Positions 11,184 through 22,589 of a stretch of DNA of 64,000 bases are shown piece by piece. The position numbers and the translations under genes were made by a program. The notes under the pieces were generated by a model that searched no databases, had not been told where the DNA came from, and worked only from the letters and a program-made list of their open reading frames with translations. Source of the stretch: Amanita rubescens (taxonomy: Eukaryota; Basidiomycota; Agaricomycetes; Agaricales; Amanitaceae); the NCBI GenBank assembly GCA_015039365.1, contig WION01000001.1, positions 558,001 through 622,000 of the forward strand, read 5' to 3'. Each line of letters starts with the position of its first letter. The stretch's first letter is position 1.

Positions 11184-12560
11184 CAGTTGCATTACATTTC
11201 TGTGTTTGTCTCATCTTATCTATTGGATAGCATACACTACATGGTCTCCTCATGGTGGGTTAGTAAGGAGAGGACTCTTAATCTATATCTATATGTACTG
11301 TGGTAGTGTAGCTTCCCTCTCCTCTAGTCTTCAAGTTGCAATAGTATATTTGAATCTACTGAGAACCTGTAAGTTGAGGGCAGTGTTAAACATTCCTGAC
11401 AATCCCAAATGTAGAGAACATATTTGACAACTATTTGTTATGTGTTGCTACCATATCTCTGATGTGTACATTGAAGATGGCATAGACCTTGGTGTTGATA
11501 TTTGGTAGGGCTCTCAGTGTATCTGATTAATGGGGAATCAAATCAGGTGGTGAAAACAGTGACTCAGTGCACAACTGAATGCATGGACAATCATATGGCT
11601 GCAGCAGGTCACCTGGGTGCAAAGTTACATTGTACTAGCCACAGCAACAACATTTGATTATCAACAAAATTGTACACAAAAGGGATTCATGACAAATGTA
11701 ATAACAGCTTTGAATGATATGTATGTTCATCAGAAAGTAAGCACAACATGAGGTTGGCTAAAGATCAAAGTTGAAATTACTTGTGCAATAGAGAAAAGAC
11801 ATACAAAGAATACTTTGGGTAAAAGCTACATGAGCAGTATTGGCCAGCACTGGCATTCAGGACCTGAGTATGTCAAAATAAAATAGGCATTGCCACATAC
11901 ATGGTGTGAATTCCAAAAGAAATACATACCATCAGAACTGCTTAATCTGATCACAAAGGAATTGCAACAGATCCATATGATACAAGTTCATAGCATCATA
12001 GGTGATGCGAGCCTTCAGCTCCTCCACATAGCCTGCACTTTTGAATTTGTCCAAGGCTTCCAAAATTGATTCAGAAAATGGCTTTATTATCCAAAATGAT
12101 TGCTTGGCAATGATATTCATTGCTGAGAATATTAGCCTAGAGAAGTAGGTAAAAGAGGATATACTATCACCAGCTAAGACTTGGCAGGCTTCAGGCTGGT
12201 TAGTAAAACCTTCTTAATTATAATGTCACAGAAGCAAAGGGCATCCATACAGTTGCTGAAAACTTTGGCTCTTGACATCCAAACTTTGAAAATCTTCCCT
12301 GTTGCTGTTGTGATAATCCATCATAACCAAACAAGGAAGACAGTTTGGGCTGATGAAAAAGGAGTAAATTAACTTGAAGTCTTCTTCAATCAACTTAGTA
12401 AACATACAAGCTGACTGTAGATCAGCAAGTCTATTGTTATCTCCTGTAGTACCATGACTCACCTAGGGAAGGAGAGTCAGAAAAGATGTCTCAGGAGGCT
12501 GTCAGGCATCATAAATGTTGCTCACAATCTGTGTAAGAAATTGAAAAAGAATTGTTTTAA
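11184..12560. other. CpG-poor stretch with unassigned ORFs
   Basis: No gene could be built here. Two minus-strand ORFs, 11932-12120 and 12226-12462, have amphipathic, protein-like composition (for example HGTTGDNNRLADLQSACMF and FKSAGYVEELKARITYDAMN). They could be exons of a gene downstream of the GTPase, or relics. I recognise no domain. Confidence 0.35.
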
Positions 12561-12569
12561 AAAATAGTC

Positions 12570-13615
12570 ATTTTCACTCACTTCCTATTTATTATGAGAT
12601 TTCATAAACTCAGGGAAAAAATTATAGCATTTCTCACTCTCAGTATCAAATGAAACTGTGGGTTATGGAACTTTTGGTGACTCCATAGTAAGATTGTCTA
12701 GCAGGAATATTAAAATAGTGCTCACTCTCTGTTCATGGTGGAACTGAATGGCATAAAACAGCAGAAACAATCAACTTTCTGTTCCTGATGGCTGCCAAGC
12801 AGATAAGGTTGGGTGTCACTTACATTCTGTTGGTCATGTCCCATGCAACAATGAGATTAACTGGCAAAAAGAATGAGTATTTCTCACAAAGTGTTGGCCC
12901 CAGGCCTGAGATGAGGTGTAGAAAAAAGTGTTGACAGAAAAGGTGTAGTAGCACTCACCATTTTCCAATGAGGCTGTTCATGAAATGAGAAACACTGAGA
13001 CTCTGAGAGGATACAGTGCCACCCACTTTCATTTGGTCATGGGTGTCATGAGGAGATTGTTTAGTGAGATGTGCCAAGATAGGCTCTTTCTGCCTCTTTT
13101 GTTATGAAGTGAGAAATATATTTAGTTATAGAACTTTAAAAGTGCAGAGCCACTCACAAACTGTTACTCATAGGATAAGTTAATTGGGTGGAAGAAGTGC
13201 AGTGTCACTTACTCCCTGTTTGTCATGGAGCAAGTTGTGATGGGATTGCCAGCTGGCAGATAATGGTAAAGTTTCACACACCTCCTATTGATTACAAGTC
13301 AAACTCATTTTACTCTACAATCAGTTAAATAACTTACCCACTGTCATCCATGGCATGATATCTAATTGTAGAAAAGATCAAAATTACTCACATTGTAGTC
13401 ATCCTGCTTTTTGAAGATGTGTCAGACATTTACAAAGAAAATCACAGCATTACACACATCCTAATCAATGTGTCAATTAGTAAAAAACTCAGATATTTCA
13501 CTACACTCACATTCTGTGACATATTATTATCCATTGTTTTGTACTCTTTGTGGAAGGAACATACTTTTCTGTCAACCTATCCTAAACTCAGCCTTTTTCA
13601 CACATCCACATCAAA
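12570..13615. repeat. Degenerate tandem repeat, units about 53-69 bp
   Basis: A motif close to CACTCAC or CACTTAC, followed by roughly TTTCTGTTTGTCATG, recurs at about 12575, 12633, 12721, 12817, 12883, 12952, 13020, 13084, 13151, 13206, 13275, 13333, 13386, 13451, 13504 and 13600. Most steps are 53-69 bp, a few 88-96 bp. Read on the minus strand each unit presents GTGAGT or GTAAGT, the consensus of a splice donor. Units are well diverged. The array begins directly after the stop codon of the minus-strand GTPase. Confidence 0.65.
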
Positions 13616-13620
13616 ATGAT

Positions 13621-14762
13621 TTAAGCCCACCCAAAAGTGTGGAAACTTGCAGAGGACCATGATGATAACTTTCCTCCATAAGGGATCCTGGTAAGACAAA
13701 ACATATCTGGGGCTTTCAAAATTGAATTGGTATCTTAATAATGTGTTTCTCACTTAATTGCTGCTTTAACACAAAGATCAAGGTTGTTCATTTGTGTTGA
13801 TACAAGCAGCTGATGAAGACTGGCATCATCAATTATATCAGCTGTTTTCTCCACCAATTCAGAACAAGTGTTTTCTATCACATCCATGTCTGTTAAATAC
13901 TTTTAGTTCTGTTTTTACACCCAGAAATAATTATCATTGGCACCTTCCAATCGTACATATTCCTTTGGAGGAAATCTGGTATTAAGGACTTTATGAAGAT
14001 AAACTGTCTGGAAAGTTTTATCAGCATTCTCCCTGGCCTTTTCCCACCTAGCTTCATTGCTTAATTCATCCCCTAAGTTGACATATTCATTGATTATTTG
14101 ACCATCAAATTTGGTGAATGCCACCACCAAAGGAACTTTGACAGTGTCATTTACATACCAATTATTTACTTTATGACTCACCTTTCCCTGTCCCTCTGTT
14201 AAAGAACTCAAGTTCTGTAGACAAAAGTGGACGTGGACTATCCATTGGTATGCAATACCTATGAAAGGCCTGATCAGTTGTACATGTAAAGACCCAATGT
14301 AAAAATACCAAATTGCGTGCAACTGATCCTTCAGCTCAATTGAATTGGACCGCCTCTTAATAAATTTCCAAACTTCATTTATTTCATCATGTGAACCAGC
14401 TTCAAAACCTGGAGAGTCATGGAAGATGAAGTTGCTTCCTTGATATGTGATCTGGTGTTCAATATTATGTATTCCTCTCTGAGAGTTTGTTACATTTAGA
14501 CATCCACATATCATCAATTGCCTGACCTCAATTGAAGGCTTTAGATGCATTTCAGAAGGTGGTATTTGTTTCCCTAAATTGAAGGTGCTGAATATTTTAA
14601 ATAACTTATGCAGATGCTTAACTTACCATTCTCATCAGATATGATAGGGAGTGTCCCCTTTTCTACACCACAAACCTTCTCAAGAATGGTTGTCTTGCCT
14701 GCCAATGCCCTCCCAATGACAAGAATGCGAAATTGTGGGCACCTGTATCGCTCCCGGAGCAT
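13621..14762 (-). CDS. Fungal P-loop GTPase (G domain-containing protein)
   Basis: Predicted GTP-binding protein of a family common in Agaricomycetes; the cellular role is unknown. Seven exons (14762-14627, 14573-14527, 14478-14309, 14258-14182, 14135-13944, 13889-13754, 13687-13621) sum to 825 nt, or 274 residues, with all junctions in frame. G1 is GRALAGKTT. RGIHNIEHQI lies in the switch region, G3 is FHDSPGFEAG, and the family block IPMDSPRPLLSTELEFFNRG precedes G4, AFTKFD. The C-terminal helical part contains LVEKTADIIDDASLHQLLVS. The ATG at 14762 starts MLRERYR, just before the P-loop; a longer N-terminus may exist upstream. The gene has almost no CpG yet no stop or frameshift, so it still appears to be under constraint. 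Confidence 0.8.
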
Positions 14763-17457
14763 TGCAATATGTTCCAAATCGGTATCTATTATGTACAAAT
14801 CAGTTCCGGTGATAAATCGCTACTTTCGACTTACTCAATGTGCTGGAGATCTCCGACATCACTGGAAATCAACTGTGCAACTTATAATAACAGATTTGTG
14901 CTCAAGACTCGATCAATTCTGACCGAGCATGGGCAGTACTATTAGGCCCAAGCGATGAGTACGTAGGACAAGAAATGCTGGTAGTGCGTTGGGCTTGAGA
15001 CGCAAGTTCACAAAGAGAGGAATGAGAATTGAGGTGCCTGGGAGATGAGTGCACAAGATAAGGGAAACACCGCCTGCGATCAAGAGATATTTGGACCCTG
15101 GGAACTCCACCATCCACGTTTCGGCTCCGGAGCCCGCGCCAATCTCACCGCCGCGCTCTAACACTTATAACTATCGCCACCCTTCGTCGTTGATTGCCAT
15201 GAAGAAGCCCTCGTCTTTCAACTTTATAGTCCATAACACTGGTTTCTTGAGGGAGAAAGCTTTTCTATCCCCCTAGGGCAGATGCGTTACTACTTCCACT
15301 TCCGCCCACCTGATGCCAAGATGTCGTCTACAGTCTCGATGCAAAGACTCCGTCGCACAATCACAATATATGCGCAGCGTTCATTTATTGTTCCTATGAT
15401 CTCTGATCGCCTCTAAACTGAACGATCACCATCAACTTCCTTTCCCCCACCTACCATCACCGTGGTGTGGTCGAGGTTGCTTGAAAGAGAGTGTATCACT
15501 CATTGGGATATCGTCTGGTCACTGGTGCGCGTTGTGTGCATCTATGTTTGATTACTTTTCAAACTGATTGTCTGGCAGGCGCGAGTATAGAGAAAGGATG
15601 GCATAGCTCGAAGAAAAGGCCGCGAGGTCACAGACGGACCGTATGGATGTAAGTGTCATCTACTTATGATTTGCGTTGCAAGCGGATTTGGCGAAGAGTC
15701 CTGTCCAATCCCGCCAACTGGACATGAACTGAACCAGCGTCCCTCGCTCCTTGAGCCACAGCTTTCGCCAGTTATCAACCAAATCGCTCTCGTCCAGCAG
15801 CCCAAATTCTTATCTTCTTTTATCGGCACCAGGCGTCATATTATCAAACTAAGCATTCCCCGGCTAAGGGAAATGGCATTTCTGAAAGATTGACGTGTCG
15901 CAATCATTACATATGTAGAGGAAATATATTTGACTGCAGGCCTTCACATATCTGTTACTTCCACGAGGTGTACATGAGGCCTTGAGGTATGGCATATATA
16001 TATGTAGTGCCGTTCAGGTATATATTCGCGGAAGCCTTTTTAGTCCCCGTCTCCGCGTCGCACGTCACGATAACGAGCCTGAGAGATAAAGGAACTCCCT
16101 ATTTCAGCCCCCATTCAAAGATACGACGAGCAAAAGCAGAATCGTTGGCTCAGGTGACGTGTTGGCGATGCACGAATAACGTAATCCTGCCTCCGTAACT
16201 CAATTTATGGTCAACAAGGGTCGACGCTCAAGCACTCATGTTACCATCTTCGCTATCACTTTCCCATTGCTGCCGCATATGATTACACCAAGACGTCCGG
16301 ATCCAGTTGCACCAGCCGCTTACTGACCTCCACAGACGCCCACAACACCCGCATCGCCTAGCCAACTTCAGTTGAAACTTCCTGCTCCTGCTTCCATCAG
16401 GATCGTCTGTGGGAAGAGTACCTCAGGAGTCTCCGTGTTACCATGTTTGAAGAATTAGCCCTTGCCCCGTATGGTGTCTTATATGGATATATACGGGTGA
16501 TTTTCACATTGGAACGACTAGAACGAGGTAGAGTGAGGATCGCAGCTTATTTGAGGTGCGGCTCCGGGCTGATGGTATGGCAGTAGTAACTCGGGCACCA
16601 TTCACTTCGAATTCTAACTGCCATTTTGCTCCCGAATATAATTTTTCTTCGACGGAATAATCATCCTGCTCTAGCAGCAGCACTACCCTGATTCTGTCGA
16701 AAAATAATTGAACGGCCTCGAACGGCTTGCCGCCCTTCCGTATCGATCAAGGGATGCACTTTGATTATCAGGAGATTCGGCAAGTTCCTCCGCCTGCCTC
16801 CGCTCGAACACTGATGCAATTTCGATTTTAACGTGAAAATATCATTTCAAGCTCAGTCATTTTTTGGCCCTAACATCATACATCGAGCAGGACAAGGCGA
16901 TAAAATTGTACACCTATATTGAAGTCTCAATTTGAAGTCTTAATTCAAACAATGGTTACTAATTATTTCACCAGCGTTGAAAATTTGGTGTCCCTTTCTG
17001 ATGTTTTCCGCTGGAAAAACACGTTGACCAAGCAACACATCAGCAGGCACGTCTTTTTTACGCTCGCGCGTGAGAATGACGTTTCGAGCGTCCCGCCATC
17101 GCCGCCACTGATGTCAATTCCGCGGCACGGCAAATCTTGGTCACTACAACTCACGGCTCACGGCGAGACTTAGTCCCCCGGTTTTTACAGCGAAGCACTG
17201 ATAGTTTGGAATGAAATATGGCGTATACTCTACCTTGGAGAAAGGTATTATTTGTGGATACGCTTCTTATCATGACGAATAATTTTCGTCGTCAGATGCG
17301 GCAATGATTTCCACCGGATCAACCAAGAACTAGACTAAAACAATCCAGATTCGATTCTCGATTCTGATCTCCACAATAGCACGCAACATAAACACGCAAC
17401 ATAAACAACATATGGGCCGACCACAAAACCACTTCCCCAATCCTCATCCTCATCAGC
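14763..17457. other. 2.7-kb stretch without recognised genes
   Basis: Normal CpG content resumes here. Only short ORFs without recognisable domains are present (for example 15049-15276 and 15666-15893, both +). TATA-like AT runs occur near 15990 and 16480. No RNA gene or repeat was recognised. The last 80 bp form the promoter side of the ICMT-like gene at 17458. Confidence 0.45.
17381..17406. repeat. 13-bp direct repeat, two copies
   Basis: ACGCAACATAAAC occurs twice back to back, ending 51 bp upstream of the ATG of the ICMT-like gene. It could be a regulatory site or a leader duplication; nothing decides which. Confidence 0.6.
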
Positions 17458-18239
17458 ATGGACGTTCGTTTGCTCCTCAAAATACCATGCCTTCTGCTGG
17501 TAACCATGGGTTTTCACCTTGCGTTTTCGCAACCAAATCCTCCAGCACCTTTGGAGAAGTGCCCAGGTGTCCCATCTTTTGCCGATAAATTGGTGAGGAT
17601 TATGTTGATGGCGGGCACTCCTGGTTACCTTAAGGTGAGGCCAAAGCCAAGTACGATTGCATAAAAATTTCACACTTGCACTACTAGACATGTTTATGGT
17701 GTTCAGCGCTAGCTGAATGTATCGTTATTATCGCAAGGGCGTACCCTTCGCACCCCATGTCAAAGATGATTCTCGAAATCGTCCTTCTTGGAGGCAGTGG
17801 AAAACAAATTCATTTCACGACCGAGGCAGCAACAGGCATTGCGTTCGGACTTGTTGGCGCAGCGTTACGAGCATGGTGCTATCGGGAGCTGGGGAAATAC
17901 TTCACGTTCGAGATGTGCATCATGAAAGATCACAGTCTCGTGAAGACAGGACCATACGACATCGTTCGCCATCCAAGTTACACGGCCACCTTCATGATCA
18001 ACGTTGCTATCTACCTGTTACACGCGACGAGAGGATCATGGGTTCGGGAGTCAGGCTTACTGAACTACCTTCCGGGCAGGATCATTACCGGTATTTTCGT
18101 CGCTATGCTTGCCATAGGACCCCTGGGAGTGATGAGGAGGATGAAAGATGAAGATGAGGCATTGCGCAGGCGGTTCGGAGTTGAGTGGGATGTGTGGGCA
18201 TCCAAAGTCCGGTATATGATGATTCCAGGTGTATTTTAA
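17458..18239 (+). CDS. ICMT-like carboxyl methyltransferase, copy 1
   Basis: Integral-membrane methyltransferase of the isoprenylcysteine carboxyl methyltransferase family (Ste14/ICMT). Family members methylate the C-terminal prenylcysteine of CaaX proteins in the ER. Exon 1 (17458-17634) encodes a hydrophobic start with LLLKIPCLLLV; exon 2 (17688-18239) is 552 nt. Together they give 242 residues, close to Ste14. The core holds YRELGKYFTFEMCIMKDH and then the SAM/substrate motif LVKTGPYDIVRHPSY. The C-terminal segment has the conserved acidic/aromatic pattern RRFGVEWDVWASKVRY. The exon junction (...YLK|TCLWCSALAE) is shared with all copies at 52-62 kb. It lies apart from the main array and, unlike those copies, on the plus strand. 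Confidence 0.88.
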
Positions 18240-18716
18240 TGTCTTCAACGTCATACTGTATCGCATCGTGTTGTTGTCTTTTCTACGAACCATATATTTT
18301 TTACAATGCATGATTTTTACGTTCTCACTGTGGGCCTACTACGTCTACTCATTGTCAAGGCAAAAGAACGTGGTGAACCCAAGTACCTTAACAGGACAAG
18401 AACGTCTGTGTCCGCTCGGAGTAAAGTCGACGCGGAAGGCAACTTAGTGTAAACTGCCCAATGCGTTCCAAATTGTAACTGATAGTGTCCTCGAGTTATC
18501 TCCACCGGATGCTTTGCCTAAAGCCGGTGCCACACCGAACTTCTCATGTCACCGGTTTGAATGAATTGTTTTTGCCATGTGGCATGCATGATGCACAGCT
18601 GGAATTAATGAATTTCACAGGTTCAACACAGCGCCGACGTTGTGTCATTGCTGCTTGCTATATGCCATTTTGTCCGTCTCTCCCTTCGCCACGCTAGCTC
18701 TTGACACCGAAGCATC
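18240..18716. other. Intergenic spacer
   Basis: This is the 3' flank of the ICMT-like gene and the 5' flank of the kinase. One short plus-strand ORF (18485-18697) contains CVIA internally, but the frame runs on past it, so it is not a CaaX end. Nothing else was recognised. Confidence 0.5.
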
Positions 18717-21113
18717 ATGAGGAATTCTGGATCTACGACAGTAAACCGTGGAAGAGAGTCCAAGTTCTTCGCGGCGCTTCTTTCACACGTCACGGGACGC
18801 TCTTCTGACTTGACGACTGGCGGGCCACCGCAAACGCATGAGAAAGAGAAACAGCAGAAAGGCAGAAGACGGTACTCTTCAGGTTTTTATTCATCCTCGA
18901 CCCGAGTTGATGAGCCATTGACAACAAATTCCGAGAAAGAAACGGTTGGTCACGGAAAGCATAAACCGATTAGCAAAGCATCTATCAGTTCTCCCGTTCC
19001 TCAATCACCCATCTCCCTCACTGGATTCGACAATGACTTTGACTCACCTTCGAGCCCCGGCGTTGGCGTGCGCGATGGCCTGAACAAGCCTAGCTCTACC
19101 ACATACGAAAATGCTAAGCCTCTGTTCCAACATCCGCACTACGATTGGGACTCCAGTATAAGTCTCCAAAGTTCCAAATCCGCAGTGACGAGGGCTGCTT
19201 CCCGGATGTATCACCTACCCTCTCGTTTGTCCTATTCATCATTGCTTGATGATTATGAGGAACGGTCAGATACCTTTCCGTACCAGAACCAAGGGTTCCA
19301 AAGATCGTGCACGACATTGTCCACCTATGATTCACGACCAAAAACGCCTGAGGATGATCCTGACTATGAACTTTCGCCAACCGAACCTCCCGAGTTTGGG
19401 GAAATTGGGATGGCCATTGGAGATGAAGAAGGGCTGGATGGTGGGGCCGCCATTGATGATTATTATTATCTTCCACAAAGACCAGAAGTCCCTCGTAGGT
19501 CTTCGCCATCTAATTATTGACCCTCATGATAATCCACTGCGTCGTTTAGGAAAGCTCCACCATGATTGTCGCGACTCTGAAACTACGCCCTCACCAGTAT
19601 CTCAACTTCAACATATCACTTGGGATACGATTTCTTGTCAAGCCAACCCTCCACTCCTTTTTTTGCTTCGACTCCTGAGAAAGAAGGTAAATGTTTACTC
19701 TCGATATACGCAGGCCTGTGCCTTAACTCTTACTAGGCATCAGCTCCCATAAGTGCCGTTGTAAACAAAGCAACTATCGCCCTCATGTGCGAAATATTAG
19801 ACCAAGGACAGCGAGTTGACATCGCCTCAGAGCTCAATTCCGCCGACGACGTTGAGATTTTGCTTGACTTCACGTTTTATGTACGAACTCCCCATCACAT
19901 TGGAGGATAGTGCTCACTCTCCCTTCAGTTGATTGATAATGGATATCTACGGAATGTGTCTGTTCAAGGCGCAAATCGAAAGGCAAGACGTCTAATGTGC
20001 AAATTACTGGCCAAGACACCGGTGATACCCAAATCTATTTTCATGACGGGAGTCAACGCAAGAATGTGTTCACTGGCAAGTCGCATCGGAATTGGAGGGT
20101 TCGGTTGTGTTTTCGAAGGCGAATATCAAGGAACGCGGGTCGCCTTGAAAGTGTTGTACAAAGTTCGCCGTGATGATGTTAGGATGATTGTGTTGTCCGC
20201 AATGACAAATGCTAATTTGTCTTGTTTACAGGATTTTTGTCGAGAAGCCCTGGTATGGCGCTCTCTCTCCCATCCGTATATAATGCCCTTGTTGGGGATC
20301 TACGAAGAACAATCCCTATATTTCCTTGTTTCGCCATACATGGAGAACGGAACATTAGCCGATTGGAGAAACAATCAGAACCCCTCAACAACCGACATAG
20401 AGAGGCGTGTAAGGACCGAAGATTGATTCTTCCAATGCAAAAAATTGATAATTTGTCAGATCCGGGAAGTCGCAGAAGGTGTTCGGTACATTCATTCGGA
20501 AGGAATAGTCCATGGCGACCTGCGTGGAGTGAGTATATCTTTCTTTGGAAACGATTATAATTGTGAACATTTTCCAGGCAAACGTTCTTCTCGATGATAA
20601 TTTTCACTGTCAAATTGCCGACTTTGGATTAGCACGCCATTCGGACATTACCGTCACACGGTCTACCACGGCGTTATCCTTCAGCTTTTCAGCACCAGAG
20701 TTATTCGGTGCCTGCAGTATATGCAATCAGAGTGACGAGGATGGTGAATGTCCAGGATGTGGTGACAATGGTACTCAACGTCCAATGAAAACACCAGAAA
20801 CTGATGTATATGGGTTCGGTTGCCTCTATTACGAGGTTAGTGCCGATCTTTGCCCGAATCCCTATCCTCTTGACTTCAAGCTGCGTAGATTCATTTCGAC
20901 CACATACCTTTCAAAGGATTTGGGGAGGCTCAGATAATCAGGTCTGTCACAACTGGAAAGCGACCACCTCGATTACAAGCGCCACGATTGACCGACGCTG
21001 CTTGGAATTTAATCCAGCGCTGTTGGGCGATGGAGGCAAGCAATCGCCCGACGATGACAGACATCGTAAGCGCGATAAATGCGCCCAAAATTCAAACCAA
21101 GGAAGGAATTTGA
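18717..21113 (+). CDS. TKL-type protein kinase with CxxC...CxxC insert
   Basis: Predicted Ser/Thr (tyrosine-kinase-like) protein kinase. Eight exons (18717-19494, 19550-19686, 19737-19880, 19929-20177, 20232-20408, 20460-20528, 20578-20835, 20889-21113) total 2037 nt, or 678 residues. Residues 1 to about 300 are Ser/Pro-rich and disordered. The kinase domain starts near residue 405 with the glycine loop GIGGFGCVFEG. It continues with VALKVL (lysine), HGDLRGANVLL (catalytic loop with Asp), ADFGLAR, SAPEL and DVYGFGCLYYE, and ends near RCWAMEASNRPTM. Between SAPEL and DVYGFG, at about residues 562-585, an extra segment carries two CxxC pairs, CSIC and CPGC, spaced like a small zinc-binding knuckle. 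HGDL in place of HRDL is usual for basidiomycete TKL kinases. The substrate is unknown. Confidence 0.85.
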
Positions 21114-21857
21114 TTCCGCGTCATAAGCGAAGTGCTCGCTCGACCCAATCGCGATGTCTGACTTCGAGGCATATACCCCTGAGTTCGGGTAAACTGCGCA
21201 GGCGTGTTCCACGGACTATGGGACCTAGTCGTTATAATGGCTTTTTACGATAATGACAAGGATATGATTTAGCCACGTTTGCTGCTTTCCACCTATCTGA
21301 TGCAGCAAAACCAGCTCGGTGTTTACCATACTGCTTGAACATAATAATATACGTTTTAACGCCACAGTTGCGTCTTCTTTGAGACAAAACCTTACAGGGT
21401 TGTTGTCACCTTAGCGGGATCTCTTCGGTGCTTATGCCAAAAAAATGGGAATATTACGCGCAGAAGTTGAAGTATCCGTCCATGCACGTGGCTTCTGAAT
21501 TCTCGGGCTATCCGATATCACATTGAATTACTAGTCCATAGCTAACGGTCATTTTGCACCTCTCATCGGGCACCATCCTTTGTTCAGCTCCAAGAAGCAG
21601 TGTACTAGCGCTACTATGGATTCGATGCAGGTGCTGATTGCATCCCGGCATGGACAGAAAAGGTGCTGGAATTGCTGGACCCGCTGCACGACGAAGTAAC
21701 TCCCGCGACAGCTGTAGCGTAAACTGAACCCGCAGACGAGGAGGTTAAACTTCCGGAAGCAACAAGTTAAACCCAAGCTGGCGATATAAATCCCGTTTTA
21801 TTACTTGAATGTACCCAAGTGATTCCTATATTTTATCGCTTCGTCCCCCGTGCAAAA
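21114..21857. other. Intergenic spacer and promoter
   Basis: No gene was recognised between the kinase stop and the secreted-protein start. A TATA-like site occurs at 21783-21791. Confidence 0.5.
21783..21791 (+). promoter_or_regulatory. TATA-like box of the small secreted protein gene
   Basis: GATATAAAT lies about 70 bp before the ATG at 21858, a plausible distance for a core promoter with a short leader. Confidence 0.45.
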
Positions 21858-22193
21858 ATGCGCATCTCGCTCTTGATTCTCTGCGCCTTTGCTACGCGTG
21901 TGGTCACCTCGCCAGTCGAAGCACGTCAGACAGACGACTTTGATGATCGTAAATCTTGAATTTTCATTCCTGTCTCTGCGCTTAACAATTGAATGGATAC
22001 AGCATGCGTCAAGTTATGCAAAGCTGCCGTAGTAACCGGAAGTCTCTTCGGTGGCATTAATGCATGCACTATTGCGTCCAACTACGTCTCTTGCCTCGAG
22101 AATTGCGCAAAACATTCCAGCAATGTCAGCGCTGAACAATTGGCAGAGGCGGAGACGGGGCAGCGGCTTTGCAGCAAACAATTACTAGTTTGA
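21858..22193 (+). CDS. Small secreted cysteine protein, 93 aa
   Basis: Two exons (21858-21948 and 22003-22193) give 282 nt, or 93 residues. The N-terminus MRISLLILCAFATRVVTS is a typical signal peptide, with likely cleavage after SPVEA. The mature part has six cysteines spread in a helical, Ala/Ser-rich chain (CVKLCKAA, INACT, SCLENC, RLCSK). I recognise no named domain. The spacing recalls small secreted proteins and weakly recalls CFEM, but two cysteines of the eight-cysteine CFEM pattern are missing. A CFEM/GPI protein lies 400 bp downstream on the other strand, in a convergent arrangement. A TATA-like box supports the start. Confidence 0.7.
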
Positions 22194-22589
22194 TGTGAGA
22201 GGCATGCCCAACAAGTAGTGACCGAAATACCGAACTGATTTTTTGGAGTCAGGCCGGTTGGTTAGCCCAAGGCATAATCAGAAGTGTCGTATACAGTGAC
22301 GAATAGAATGTTGCCAGAAAAATCTGCCTGTGGAATGCCCTGCTTGTTTTGCCTACTAGCCTAGAGTCCGTTCGAAATAGCCTTATGGGATAGAAGAAAT
22401 TTGAGCGTCCAGTAAAATCCCAAGATGACTTGAACCTGCATGCCAAGAGGAGTTTATTAATTGCAGCTTACTAATATTAATACGTTGCTACCGAAGTCAA
22501 TCGAGCTATGTACATACTGCAATACACAAAATTCCAAGAAAAAAAAACGAAAGACATCTAACCTGTTAATTGGACATCACATACATAAT

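Larger units (their letters stand above)
10740..14745. other. CpG-poor island
   Basis: CG dinucleotides become very rare from about 10,740 and return at about 14,745 (TATCGCTCCCGGAGC). TG and CA are abundant throughout. Both flanks (NOP53-CSN1 on the left, the region after 14.8 kb on the right) are CG-rich, so the change is abrupt. The block contains an inverted repeat, a degenerate tandem repeat and an intact GTPase gene. The pattern is what long-term cytosine methylation and deamination leaves on repeats in basidiomycetes. Whether the whole block is one inserted element is inference; I could not identify target-site duplications. Confidence 0.7.

Noticed and set aside
17335..17691. 118-codon minus-strand ORF across ICMT copy 1 exon 1
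   Set aside because: Antisense to a well-supported exon and its promoter; no domain.
18485..18697. Short ORF containing RRRCVIA, resembling a pheromone precursor CaaX end
   Set aside because: The frame continues for 14 residues after CVIA (ACYMPFC...), so it is not C-terminal, and no signal for processing is seen.
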